Shown piece by piece: positions 33,930 through 42,383 of a stretch of 64,000 nucleotides of DNA (position 1 is the stretch's first letter; each line of letters begins with the position of its first letter). The translations under genes were made by a program, and so were the position numbers. The notes beneath the pieces were generated by a model. The model saw nothing but the letters and a program-made list of their open reading frames with translations, ran no database searches and was not told where the DNA came from. The stretch is from NCBI GenBank assembly GCA_963794385.1, contig CAWCDT010000010.1:248001-312000 (forward strand), read 5' to 3'. This DNA comes from Gaiellasilicea sp963794385. GTDB taxonomy: Bacteria; Actinomycetota; Thermoleophilia; Gaiellales; Gaiellaceae.

Positions 33930-34525
33930 CGGTCGGCGGTCCGGGTCTGCGGTAGCGCGCGGTAGGTGACGTAGACGAGCATGGCGTTCGGGTCGCGCTC
34001 GGCTTCGGGCTTGCGCCGGTCGCGCAGCCAGCGGACGACGAGCTCCGAAAGCTCGTCGATCTCCTCGCGGCTCGCGTAGACCCCCCAGCCGCCGATGAAG
34101 GCAGTCTCGCGCCACTCGTCCGAGTGCTCGCCCTCGCTGCGGGCATGGATGTAGCGGCGGATCGCGTCCTCGTCGCGTCCGAGCATCGTGCTCTCGAGCT
34201 GCGCGACCGCCGCGTCGTACTCCGGATCCTCCGCCGGCGCCGAGGAGATCAGGCCGACGCGGCTCGGCTCCCGCTTCCACCAGCGCTCACGCCCCTTGCG
34301 GCGCTGCAGGTCCTCCACGATCAGGCCGGCCGCCGCGAGCGCGCGCAGGTGATAGCTCGTTGCGCCGCTGGACTCGCCCAGCTCCCGTGCCAGCATCGAC
34401 GCCGTCGCCGGCCCGTCTCCGAGCGACTCGAGGAGCCGCAGGCGCAGCGGATGGGCGAGGGCCCGCACCTCGCGTGCGCCGAGCGAGCGAGCGGGCAGGA
34501 GCGACGGCTTCACCGTCGGGACCAT
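33926..34525 (-). CDS. ArsR-like winged-helix regulator
   Basis: A 199-residue protein from ATG 34525. The winged helix covers residues 15-80 (REVRALAHPLRLRLLESLGDGPATASMLARELGESSGATSYHLRALAAAGLIVE), with a longer C-terminal region (YDAAVAQLESTMLGRDEDAIRRYIHARSE, WGVYASREEIDELSELVVRWL) typical of HTH_20 regulators that are not metal sensors. It is divergent from the multicopper oxidase, 53 bases away. No CxC metal site is present, so it need not be the metal regulator of that operon. Confidence 0.8.
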   Translation of the reverse strand: MVPTVKPSLLPARSLGAREVRALAHPLRLRLLESLGDGPATASMLARELGESSGATSYHLRALAAAGLIVEDLQRRKGRERWWKREPSRVGLISSAPAEDPEYDAAVAQLESTMLGRDEDAIRRYIHARSEGEHSDEWRETAFIGGWGVYASREEIDELSELVVRWLRDRRKPEAERDPNAMLVYVTYRALPQTRTADR

Positions 34526-34566
34526 AAAGGCGCGGTCCGGGGTTTTCGACCCGCGGCCGCGTCCGG

Positions 34567-34572
34567 TAAGAT
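34567..34572 (+). promoter_or_regulatory. -10 hexamer TAAGAT of the metal operon
   Basis: TAAGAT lies six bases before GTG 34579; no ribosome site. Its last base is part of the palindrome centred on the start codon, so a bound repressor would block initiation. Confidence 0.6.
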
Positions 34573-34588
34573 TTAGGCGTGCCTAAAT
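34571..34588. promoter_or_regulatory. DtxR/MntR-family-like operator
   Basis: ATTTAGGC-GT-GCCTAAAT is a perfect 18-base palindrome. The half-site TTTAGGC/GCCTAAA resembles the TTAGG..CCTAA boxes of DtxR/IdeR/SirR/MntR regulators. The start codon GTG (34579-34581) lies at its centre. The regulator gene is not in the window. Confidence 0.65.
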
Positions 34589-35580
34589 TCTCACGCCGAA
34601 CGCTGCTGGCCGGGGCCGCGCCGATCGTGGCCGCCCCGGTCCTGGGCAAGCTCGCACTCGGCGGCGACGCGGATGCGGCGGAGCACCGGCACCTGGAGGG
34701 ACACGTCCACAACCACGCACGCTCGGGCCATGCGGCCATGATCGGCGAGCACGTTCCCGCGGTCGGCGGCCGCAACGACCTCGACGCCCTCCTCTACCCG
34801 CCGCCGGCCCTGCCCTACCAGCCGGGCCGCGTCCGGGAGTACGAGGTTCGCGCGATCGACCGGGAGCTCGAGATCGCGCCCGGGGTCTTCTTCCCGGCGT
34901 GGACGTACAACGGCACCGTGCCCGGCCCGGTGCTCCGCGCCACCGAGGGAGACATCCTGCGCGTGAACTTCGTCAACGCGGGCTCGCACCCGCACACGAT
35001 CCACTTCCACGGCATCCATCCGGCGGACATGGACGGCGTCTTCGAGGTCGTCCAGCCGGGCGGCGAGTTCGTCTACGAGTTCGAGGCGCGGCCGGCCGGC
35101 TTCCACCCCTACCACTGCCACGCGACCCCGCTGAAGAAGCACATCCACAAGGGCCTTTACGGGAGCCTGATCATCGACCCGAAGGAGCCACGCCCGCCGG
35201 CGCAGGAGCTCGTGATGGTGATGAACGGCTACGACACCGACGGCGACGGCGGCAACAACTTCTACACCGTCAACGGGCGGAGCTTCTACTACGCGCGCTA
35301 CCCGATCACCGTCAGGCGCTCGCAGACGGTGCGGATCTACCTCGCCAACCTGACCGAGTTCGACCTCGTCAACTCGCTCCACCTGCACGCGGACTTCTTC
35401 TACTACCAGCCGAACGGCACCGGCGACTACCGCGAGTACACCGACACCGTGATGCAGTGCCAGGGGCAGCGCGGCGTAATCGAGGTCGACTTCGCCAACA
35501 CCGGCCTGTTCATGTTCCACGCGCACCAGTCGGAGTTCGCCGAGCTCGGCTGGATGGGCTTCTTCAACGTGGTCGACTGA
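34579..35580 (+). CDS. Multicopper oxidase (Tat-exported, two-cupredoxin type)
   Basis: A 333-residue protein from GTG 34579. A twin-arginine signal (KFSRRTLLAGAAPIVAAPVLG) and a His-rich stretch (EHRHLEGHVHNHARSGHAA) precede cupredoxin domains. Copper ligands are visible in HPHTIHFHGIHP, FHPYHCHATPLKKHIHKG, LHLHADFFYY and FMFHAHQSEFAELGWMGFF. The spacing fits laccase/nitrite-reductase-like oxidases. As head of a metal-uptake operon, oxidation of Mn(II), Fe(II) or Cu(I) is the likely role. The His-rich segment could buffer metal. Confidence 0.85.
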   Translation: MPKFSRRTLLAGAAPIVAAPVLGKLALGGDADAAEHRHLEGHVHNHARSGHAAMIGEHVPAVGGRNDLDALLYPPPALPYQPGRVREYEVRAIDRELEIAPGVFFPAWTYNGTVPGPVLRATEGDILRVNFVNAGSHPHTIHFHGIHPADMDGVFEVVQPGGEFVYEFEARPAGFHPYHCHATPLKKHIHKGLYGSLIIDPKEPRPPAQELVMVMNGYDTDGDGGNNFYTVNGRSFYYARYPITVRRSQTVRIYLANLTEFDLVNSLHLHADFFYYQPNGTGDYREYTDTVMQCQGQRGVIEVDFANTGLFMFHAHQSEFAELGWMGFFNVVD

Positions 35581-36777
35581 TGGAGGCCAGGGCTCTTCGA
35601 CGCAGCGGTCTCTCGTGGCGGCTCTGGGCGCTTCGTGCCGGTCGTCCTGCTCGCGCTCGCCGTCGGCGGGTATGTCGCCTCGGGCTCCTCGCTCGTCGGG
35701 CTGATCGGGACGAACCCGCCGCAGGCGGACGAGTTCGACGTCCGCCGCGTCGTGTTCGAGCCCGGCGAGATCCGCGTCCGGGTCACGAACCCGCAGCAGG
35801 ACGACCTGACGATCGCGTCCGTGACGGTCGACGACGCGATCGTCCCGTTCGAGCTGGACGGGCCCGCCACGCTCGGCCGGCTGCGCTCGAGCACGGTCGT
35901 GATCCCGTTCGACTGGGTCGACGGGGATCCGATCACGGTCGGCGTGACGAGCTCGACCGGGATCGAGACGGTCGAGGAGATCCCCGCGGCCGTCGAGACG
36001 CCCGGCGTCACGGCCGAGGGCGTTCCTCGGCTACGCGATCATCGGCTTCCTCGTCGGCGTGCTCCCGGTCGCGCTCGGCCTCCTCTGGCTGCCGTCGCTG
36101 CGCCGCGCCGAGCCAGCGGTGGCTGACCGCCTTCATGGCCCTGACCGCCGGCCTGCTCGTCGTTCCTGGGCGTCGAGGCGCTCTTCGAGGCGTTCGAGCT
36201 CCAGGCGGCCGTGCCGGGCGCACTCGGCGGGCCCGGCCTCGTCCTGCTCGGAGTCGCCGGAAGCTTCCTCGCCATGACCTTCATCTCGAGCCGCTTCTCC
36301 GGGTCGTCCGGCGGAGTGCTCGGCGGCGTGGCGCTCGCCACGCTCGTCGCGATCGGCATCGGCGTGCACAACTTCGGCGAAGGGCTGGCGATCGGCACGT
36401 CGTTCGCCTTCGGGCAGCTCGCGCTCGGCTCGTTCCTGATCGTCGGCTTCATGGTCCACAACGTCACTGAGGGGCTGGGAATCGCCGCGCCGGCGGCCGA
36501 CGAGGGGGCGCGCATCTCGATCCCACGGCTCGCCGCACTTGCCGCGATCGCCGGAGCGCCCGCGATCCTCGGCGCCTGGCTCGGCGGCTTCGCCGCGAAC
36601 GACGTGCTCGCCGCGCTCTTCTTCGGCGCGGCGGCCGGCGCGGCGTTCGAGGTGGTCGCCGAGGTCGTCCGCTACGTGCGCCGGCGTGATCCGGTCGGCC
36701 TGCGTTCCGGCTACGCCATCGGTGGGTTCCTCGCCGGGATCGCGATCATGTACGCGACCGGCCTGCTCGTCGGCTGA
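35580..36777 (+). pseudogene. ZIP-family metal transporter with an N-terminal extension, four frame changes
   Basis: The ATG at 35580 overlaps the oxidase stop. Parts in three frames join to about 397 residues. An N-terminal helix (VPVVLLALAVGGYVASG) is followed by a beta-rich external segment (EFDVRRVVFEPGEIRVRVTNPQQDDL), then eight ZIP-type helices with the metal motifs HNFGEGLAIG and HNVTEGLGIA. Frame changes, all consistent with one extra base, fall at 35626-35628 (GGG), about 36017-36019 (GGG), about 36115 and about 36154. A shorter intact reading from GTG 36211 (188 residues) keeps both metal motifs. Whether the defects are real or sequence error is open. Confidence 0.7.
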
Positions 36778-36788
36778 TCCAGGCGCAG

Positions 36789-37712
36789 ATGAAGAGCATC
36801 GTCACGGCCTTCGCCGTGCTCGCCCTTGCGGTCGGGTGCGGCCCCGTCAAGGCCCCCGAGGAGCGGGTGCTCGAGGGCGAGACGATCCGCGTGGTGACGA
36901 CGATCGGGATGATCACCGACGCCGTCGAGCGGGTCGGCGGCTCCCGTGTCGAGGTCGAGGGCCTGATGGGGCCCGGGATCGACCCACACCTGTACAAGGC
37001 GAGCGAGGGTGACCTGCGCCGCCTGGAACGAGCCGACGTGATCTTCTACAACGGCCTCCACCTGGAGGCGAAGATGGCCGACGTCCTGGAGCGCATCGGC
37101 GAGCGGCGAGCCACGCAGGCGGTGACGGATGCGATCCCGCGGTCCCGGCTGCTGAGCCCGGCCCAGTTCCAGGGCCAGTACGACCCGCACGTGTGGTTCG
37201 ACGTGCGCCTCTGGATGCTCGCGGTCGGGCAGGTGCGCGACACGCTGGCCCGGCTCGATCCCGGCAGCGCGGAGCTCTACCGGCGCAACGCGGCGGCGTA
37301 CCTCGAAGAGCTCGAGGAGCTCGACGCCTACGTGCGCGGGCAGGCGGAGCGCGTGCCCGCGGAGCACCGCGTGATCATCACGGCGCACGACGCGTTCAAC
37401 TACTTCGGCCGGGCCTACGGCTTCCAGGTGCGCGGGCTGCAGGGGATCTCCACCGCCGCCGAAGCGGGCGCAGGGGACGTCCAGGACCTGGCCCGCTTCA
37501 TCGCCGAGCGGGAGATCCCGGCGATCTTCGTCGAGTCGTCCGTCAGCCCGCGCACGGTCGAGGCCGTCCGCGAGGCTGTCCGGGCGCGCGGGTTCGACGT
37601 CGAGATCGGCGGCTCGCTCTTCTCGGACGCGATGGGTAATCCGGGCACGCCGGAGGGAACCTACGTCGGCATGGTGCGGCACAACATCGACACGATCGTC
37701 GGGCTCGGATGA
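36789..37712 (+). CDS. Zinc/manganese ABC importer substrate-binding lipoprotein (TroA/ZnuA family)
   Basis: A 307-residue protein from ATG 36789. The lipobox is LAVGC (Cys17). Cluster A-I metal ligands are His in DPHLYKAS, His in DPHVWFD, His in ITAHDAFNYFGRAYG and Asp in SLFSDAMG. That is the HHHD set of TroA rather than the HHED set of PsaA/MntC. The family binds Zn or Mn outside the membrane. It has no His-rich loop, so Zn-specific ZnuA function is less likely. Confidence 0.9.
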   Translation: MKSIVTAFAVLALAVGCGPVKAPEERVLEGETIRVVTTIGMITDAVERVGGSRVEVEGLMGPGIDPHLYKASEGDLRRLERADVIFYNGLHLEAKMADVLERIGERRATQAVTDAIPRSRLLSPAQFQGQYDPHVWFDVRLWMLAVGQVRDTLARLDPGSAELYRRNAAAYLEELEELDAYVRGQAERVPAEHRVIITAHDAFNYFGRAYGFQVRGLQGISTAAEAGAGDVQDLARFIAEREIPAIFVESSVSPRTVEAVREAVRARGFDVEIGGSLFSDAMGNPGTPEGTYVGMVRHNIDTIVGLG

Positions 37713-37731
37713 TCCTGCTCACGTTCCGGAC

Positions 37732-38517
37732 GTGGACGGGACGTGGAGGCGCCGGCTGGACGCGCGAGCGGCGCAGCTCGCGACCGGCTCGCAGCGACGT
37801 CACGTGACCTGCACCGTCGCCTACGGCGAGAAGCCGGTGCTCTGGGACGTCGACCTCGAGGTGCGGCCGGGCGTGCTGATGGCGATCGTCGGGCCGAACG
37901 GCGCCGGCAAGACGACCCTGATCCGGGCGATCCTCGGCATGGTGCACCCGGCGGCGGGGCAGGCGCTCGTCTTCGGGAAGCCCTACGAGGAGCAGCGGCG
38001 CCTGGTGGGCTACGTCCCGCAGCGAGGGAGCGTCGACTGGGACTTCCCGACGAGCGTGCTCGACGTCGTGCTGATGGGTCGCTACGGCCGACTCGGCTGG
38101 GTCCGGCGTCCGGGCGCCGCCGACAAGGCGGCGGCGCGCGAGGCGCTCGAGCACGTCGGCATGGCCCCACTCGAGGGCCGTCAGATCAGCCAGCTCTCGG
38201 GCGGCCAGCAGCAGCGCGTCTTCCTGGCACGCGCCCTCGTCCAGGACGCCGAGCTCTACTTCATGGACGAGCCGTTCCAGGGCGTCGACGCGACCACCGA
38301 GCTCGCGATCGTCGAGCTGCTCCGCGAGCTGCGCTCGCAGGGGAAGACGGTCGTCGCCGTCCATCACGACCTGCAGACGGTGCCCGAGTACTTCGACGAG
38401 GTCGCGCTCCTCAACGTGCGCCGGATCGCGAGCGGCCCGGTCGAGGAGGTGTTCACGGAGGAGAACCTGCGCCTGACCTACGGCGGGCGGGCCTTCTTCG
38501 GGCGGAACGGTGCTTGA
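37732..38517 (+). CDS. Metal ABC importer ATPase, N-terminus uncertain
   Basis: From TVAYGEKPVLWDVDLEVRPG onward it is a normal MntB/ZnuC-type ATPase: Walker A GPNGAGKTT, Q loop VPQRGSVDWDFP, signature LSGGQQQRVFLARAL, Walker B LYFMDEPFQGVD and H loop VHHDL. The 24 residues from ATG 37732 do not look like the family start; GTG 37804 is an alternative. Another frame reads RDL directly before TVAYG with one extra base near 37812, so a further single-base insertion is likely and the true start may be the ATG at 37709 overlapping the SBP stop. Confidence 0.85.
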   Translation: MDGTWRRRLDARAAQLATGSQRRHVTCTVAYGEKPVLWDVDLEVRPGVLMAIVGPNGAGKTTLIRAILGMVHPAAGQALVFGKPYEEQRRLVGYVPQRGSVDWDFPTSVLDVVLMGRYGRLGWVRRPGAADKAAAREALEHVGMAPLEGRQISQLSGGQQQRVFLARALVQDAELYFMDEPFQGVDATTELAIVELLRELRSQGKTVVAVHHDLQTVPEYFDEVALLNVRRIASGPVEEVFTEENLRLTYGGRAFFGRNGA

Positions 38518-39592
38518 CCTCTTCGACGACTACACGCTGCGCACCGTCGCGCTCGGGTCGGCCGCGCTCGGGCTGACAAGCGGCGCACTCGGCACCTTCG
38601 CGGTGCTGCGCCGCCAGAGCCTGCTCGGCGACGCGATCTCGCACGCCGCGCTCCCCGGCGTCGCGCTCGCGTTCCTCCTGACGAGCAGCAAGGCCTCGCT
38701 CGTCCTCGTCGTGGGAGCTGCGCTCGCCGGCTTCCTCGGCACCCTCGTGGTGATGGGGGTCGTCCGCACGACCCGGATCAAGTACGACGCGGCGCTTGGG
38801 ATCGTGCTCTCCGTCTTCTTCGGCTTCGGGCTCGTGCTGCTGACGTTCATCCAGCGGCGTCCCGACGCCAGCCAGGCGGGCCTCGACCGGTTCCTGTTCG
38901 GGCAGGCGGCGGGCCTGCTGCAGCGCGATCTCGTCACGATGGCGATCCTCGCCGGGATCGCCCTCGGCGTGATGCTGCTCGTCTGGAAGGAGCTCAAGCT
39001 GCTCGCCTTCGATCCGGACTTCGGCGTCAGCCTCGGCTTCCCGATGCGTGCGCTCGACATCCTGCTCACCTCGCTGCTCGTCGTCGCGATCGTGATCGGC
39101 CTGCAGACGGTCGGCGTCGTCCTGATGGCGGCGATGCTGATCGCACCCGCGGCGGCGGCGCGGCAGTGGACCGACCGGCTCGGACTCGGGGCCGGGTTGG
39201 CGGCGCTCTTCGGCGCCCTCGCTGGCGTGCTGGGCTCCGTCCTCTCGTCCGAGACCGAGCGGCTGCCGACGGGGCCGACGATCGTCCTCTGCGCGACCGC
39301 CATCGTCCTGGTCTCGCTCGCTGCGGCCCCGCGGCGCGGGTTGCTCTGGCGCGAGCTCCGGTCGCGGCGCGACCGGCGGCGGCTCCGCCTCGCCGCCGTG
39401 CTCGCTGACCTGCACGAGCTCGAGCTCCAGCATCCGGGCGTCGAGCACGGCCACTCCGCGGCGGTGCTCTCGGTCATGTCCGGCGGCACGCTGCCCTCGC
39501 TGCTCGAGCTGGAGCGCCGCGGCCAGGTGCGGAGACTCGGAGTCGACGAGTGGGCGCTCACGGACGCGGGCCGGAAGGCGGCCGAGGCATGA
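38510..39592 (+). CDS. Metal ABC importer permease with C-terminal winged-helix-like domain
   Basis: The GTG at 38510 overlaps the ATPase stop. The 360 residues are an ABC-3 permease: FAVLRRQSLLGDAISHAALPGVALAF, TRIKYDAALGIVLSVFFGFGLVLL, KELKLLAFDPDFGVSLGFP and QTVGVVLMAAMLIAPAAAA. After the last helix, about 70 residues (DLHELELQHPGVEHGHSAAVLS, LLELERRGQVRRLGVDEWALTDAGR) resemble a DtxR-type winged helix. Such cytoplasmic tails are known on some Mn/Fe permeases and may sense metal or gate transport. Confidence 0.88.
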   Translation: MLDLFDDYTLRTVALGSAALGLTSGALGTFAVLRRQSLLGDAISHAALPGVALAFLLTSSKASLVLVVGAALAGFLGTLVVMGVVRTTRIKYDAALGIVLSVFFGFGLVLLTFIQRRPDASQAGLDRFLFGQAAGLLQRDLVTMAILAGIALGVMLLVWKELKLLAFDPDFGVSLGFPMRALDILLTSLLVVAIVIGLQTVGVVLMAAMLIAPAAAARQWTDRLGLGAGLAALFGALAGVLGSVLSSETERLPTGPTIVLCATAIVLVSLAAAPRRGLLWRELRSRRDRRRLRLAAVLADLHELELQHPGVEHGHSAAVLSVMSGGTLPSLLELERRGQVRRLGVDEWALTDAGRKAAEA

Positions 39593-40701
39593 CGTCGGGC
39601 CAGGTCGAGATCCAGCTGATCGCCGTCGTCGTCGCGGTCGCCTGCGCGCTGCCGGGCACGTTCCTCGTGCTGCGGCGGCTCTCGCTCGTCAGCGACGCGA
39701 TCAGCCACTCGATCCTGCTCGGGATCGTGCTCGGGTTCTTCGTCGTCGGCAGCGTCAACTCGCCGCTCCTGCTCGTCGGCGCGGCCGCCGTCGGGCTCGC
39801 CACTGTCGTCCTCGTCCAGCTGCTGGAGCGGACGCGGCTCGTCAAGGAGGACGCGGCGATCGGGCTCGTGTTCCCCGCGCTCTTCTCGATCGGCGTGATC
39901 CTGATCTCCCGCTACGCGGACGACGTCCATCTCGACATCGACGCGGTGCTGCTCGGCGAGCTCGCCTTCGCTCCGTTCGACCGGATCGAGTTCTGGGGCT
40001 GGGACTGGGGCCCGACCGCGCTCGTCGTGATGGGCGCCATCCTCGTGCTCAACGTCGTCGCGATCACCGTCTTCTGGAAGGAGCTGAAGCTGTCGACGTT
40101 CGACCCGGCACTCGCCGTGGCGCTCGGGTTCACGCCGGCCCTCGTGCAGTACGCGCTGATGGGGCTCGTGTCGCTGACCGCTGTCGGCGCGTTCGACGCG
40201 GTTGGTTCGATCCTCGTGGTGGCGCTGATGATCGCGCCGCCCGCGACCGCGTACCTGCTCACGGACAGCCTGCCGCGGCTGCTCATGCTCGCGGCCGGGA
40301 TCGGAGCCGTTTCGGCGGTCGCCGGCTACTGGCTCGCGTACGCGCTCGACGCGTCGATCGCGGGCTCGATGGCGACGATGACCGGCGTCGCGTTCCTGGC
40401 CGCGTGGCTGCTCGCACCGGGCCGCGGCCTCGTCGCCGCCGCCCGCCGGCGCTCCCGCCAGCGGCTCGAGTTCGCGCAGACGATGCTCGCGATCCACCTC
40501 GCCAACCACGAGGGGAAGCCGGAAGCGGCGGAGGAGAGCCGGATCGACCACCTCGACCGGCATCTGCGCTGGGAGCCCGACTTCGCGCGGCGGATCGTCC
40601 AGCTCGCCGAGCGCCGCGGGCTCGTGCGGACGCAGGGGCGGCAGCTCGTGCTCACCCAGGCCGGCCGTGAGCTGGCTGCGGACGCCGTCGCGCGCCAGTA
40701 G
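39589..40701 (+). CDS. Metal ABC importer permease, second, with C-terminal winged-helix-like domain
   Basis: The ATG at 39589 overlaps the previous TGA (ATGA). The 370 residues are a second ABC-3 permease (FLVLRRLSLVSDAISHSILLGIVLGF, LVKEDAAIGLVFPALFSIGVIL, WKELKLSTFDPALAVALGF, DAVGSILVVALMIAPPATA), diverged from its partner. It has a similar tail (QRLEFAQTMLAIHLANHEG, RIVQLAERRGLVRTQGRQLVLTQAGREL). Last gene of the metal operon. Two different permeases imply a heterodimeric channel. Confidence 0.88.
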   Translation: MTSGQVEIQLIAVVVAVACALPGTFLVLRRLSLVSDAISHSILLGIVLGFFVVGSVNSPLLLVGAAAVGLATVVLVQLLERTRLVKEDAAIGLVFPALFSIGVILISRYADDVHLDIDAVLLGELAFAPFDRIEFWGWDWGPTALVVMGAILVLNVVAITVFWKELKLSTFDPALAVALGFTPALVQYALMGLVSLTAVGAFDAVGSILVVALMIAPPATAYLLTDSLPRLLMLAAGIGAVSAVAGYWLAYALDASIAGSMATMTGVAFLAAWLLAPGRGLVAAARRRSRQRLEFAQTMLAIHLANHEGKPEAAEESRIDHLDRHLRWEPDFARRIVQLAERRGLVRTQGRQLVLTQAGRELAADAVARQ

Positions 40702-40720
40702 CCGGACCTTGACCGTCCGG
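40702..40720 (+). terminator. Small hairpin after the metal operon
   Basis: CCGGAC-cttgacc-GTCCGG starts right after the permease stop. A 6-bp stem without a T run: a weak terminator candidate. Confidence 0.35.
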
Positions 40721-40762
40721 CCGGGCGCGTGACAGGTTCCGCGGGTCTACCAAGGAGGGAAG

Positions 40763-41581
40763 ATGCGGAAGACAGGGCTCCTAGTGGGTCTCACGCTTCT
40801 GGCCGGGCTTTTGCTCACAGGTGGCGTGCAGGCGATCACGTTCGGTGAGAACGACAACGGGCGGCATCCGTTCGCCGGGTCGCTCGTCGCCGAGGTGGAG
40901 GGCGAGAGGTTCCAGCTTTGCTCCGGGACGCTCGTCTCGCCGACCGTCTTCGTTACCGCCGGCCACTGCCTCTTCGGCCTCGAGCAGTTCGGCGTCACCG
41001 GCGTGTGGGTGACGTTCGACGAGGTCATCGATGCAAACGCCGACGGGCTCGTCGATCCGGGTGTGACGCTGCGGACCGGTGACGGCCACGTCCATCCCGA
41101 CTGGGGCTTTCCGAGCTCGGGGGGCAACGCGTCCGATCCGCACGACGTTGCCGTCTTCGTCCTCGACGCGCCGGTGAGCATGGCGAGCTACGGCCAGCTC
41201 CCGGCCGCCGGGCTACTCGACCGGACCGACAAGAAGAGCGCCCGTTTCACCACGGTGGGCTACGGAACGGTCCGCGACGACAAGACTCGTGGCAGCAAGT
41301 CGTTCGAGCTGGGCACGCGGCGGAAGATGGCCACGCAGGAGATGCTCTCGCTCACGAACGCGTGGGCGACCTTCTCTATGAACCCGTCGACCGGAAACGG
41401 CGGGACGTGCTTCGGCGACTCGGGCGGGCCGCACTTCCTCGGTGCGGGCGCGAGCGAGACCCGGATCGTCGTTGCGGTGACCGTGACCGGCGACCGCTAC
41501 TGCCGGGCCACCGACAAGACCTACCGGCTCGACACGCCGCAGGCGCGGTCGTTCCTGGACGACTTCGTGCCGCTTCCCTAG
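40763..41581 (+). CDS. Secreted trypsin-like serine protease (S1)
   Basis: A 272-residue protein from ATG 40763 behind AAGGAGGG. A signal peptide (TGLLVGLTLLAGLLLTGGVQA) precedes a full catalytic triad: VTAGHC (His), NASDPHDVAVFVLD (Asp) and CFGDSGGPHFLG (Ser). There is no pro-peptide or trailing domain, as in small actinobacterial S1 proteases. Monocistronic, with a strong hairpin after it. An SSI-type inhibitor is encoded 7.4 kb away; no link is shown. Confidence 0.88.
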   Translation: MRKTGLLVGLTLLAGLLLTGGVQAITFGENDNGRHPFAGSLVAEVEGERFQLCSGTLVSPTVFVTAGHCLFGLEQFGVTGVWVTFDEVIDANADGLVDPGVTLRTGDGHVHPDWGFPSSGGNASDPHDVAVFVLDAPVSMASYGQLPAAGLLDRTDKKSARFTTVGYGTVRDDKTRGSKSFELGTRRKMATQEMLSLTNAWATFSMNPSTGNGGTCFGDSGGPHFLGAGASETRIVVAVTVTGDRYCRATDKTYRLDTPQARSFLDDFVPLP

Positions 41582-41590
41582 AAGGCTGCA

Positions 41591-41621
41591 CGGCGGGCGC
41601 GGACACGCTCCGCGTCCGCCG
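41591..41621 (+). terminator. Hairpin after the S1 protease
   Basis: CGGCGG-G-CGCGG, the loop ACACGCT, then CCGCG-T-CCGCCG: a 12-bp stem counting one G-U pair. No T run. Probable terminator. Confidence 0.6.
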
Positions 41622-41639
41622 TGGTCGCGCGCTAGACGC

Positions 41640-41645
41640 GATAGT
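41640..41645 (+). promoter_or_regulatory. -10 hexamer GATAGT
   Basis: GATAGT lies six bases before ATG 41652 with no ribosome site; a weaker match at position 1. Confidence 0.4.
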
Positions 41646-41651
41646 GCGGGT

Positions 41652-42383
41652 ATGCCCGAGGACCACTTCGGCGAGCGTGTGGCGGAACGGTTCGACGAGC
41701 GGTACGCGCACAAGGCCGACCCTGCCGTCGTCGACCCTATCGTTGCCTTCCTCGCCGGCCTGGCCGGCGACGGCGCCGCGCTCGAGCTCGGCATCGGCAC
41801 CGGCCGGATCGCGCTGCCGCTCGCGCAGCGCGGCATCCGCGTGCACGGGATCGACCTCTCGGAGGCGATGGTCGCGCGGCTGAGAGCGAAGCCCGACGCC
41901 GAGCAGATCGGCGTCACGATCGGCGATTTCGCCATGACGACCGTCGAAGGCACGTTCTCCGTCGCCTACCTCGTCGCCAACACGATCATGAACCTGACCA
42001 CGCAGGACGAGCAGGTCGCCTGCTTCCAGAACGTCGCCGCGCACCTCGAGCCGGGCGGCTGCTTCGTGATCGAGGTGCTCGTGCCGGGGTTGCGGCGGCT
42101 TCCGCCGGGCGAGACGTTCCAGCTCTTCGACGTGAGCCCGACGCACCTCGGGCTCGACGAGTACGACGTGGCTCGACAGGGCCTCGTCTCGCATCACTAC
42201 TGGATCGCCGACGGCAAGGTCGACGTCCTCTCGCCCCCGTTCCGCTACGTCTGGCCGTCGGAGCTCGACCTGATGGCGCGGATCGCCGGGATGGCGCTGC
42301 GCGAGCGCTGGAGCGGCTGGAAGCGCGAGCCCTTCACGAGCGAGAGCACGAAGCACGTCTCCGTCTGGGAGAAGCCGGCCTAA
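41652..42383 (+). CDS. Class I SAM-dependent methyltransferase
   Basis: A 243-residue protein from ATG 41652. Motif I is ALELGIGTGRIALPLAQRG, followed by VHGIDLSEAMVARLRAK (acidic residue binding the ribose), VTIGDFAMT and PGGCFVIEVLVPG. The C-terminal part (FRYVWPSELDLMARIAGM, GWKREPF) is of the small-molecule methyltransferase type. The substrate is unknown. The stop overlaps the convergent flippase gene by four bases (CTAA). Confidence 0.83.
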   Translation: MPEDHFGERVAERFDERYAHKADPAVVDPIVAFLAGLAGDGAALELGIGTGRIALPLAQRGIRVHGIDLSEAMVARLRAKPDAEQIGVTIGDFAMTTVEGTFSVAYLVANTIMNLTTQDEQVACFQNVAAHLEPGGCFVIEVLVPGLRRLPPGETFQLFDVSPTHLGLDEYDVARQGLVSHHYWIADGKVDVLSPPFRYVWPSELDLMARIAGMALRERWSGWKREPFTSESTKHVSVWEKPA

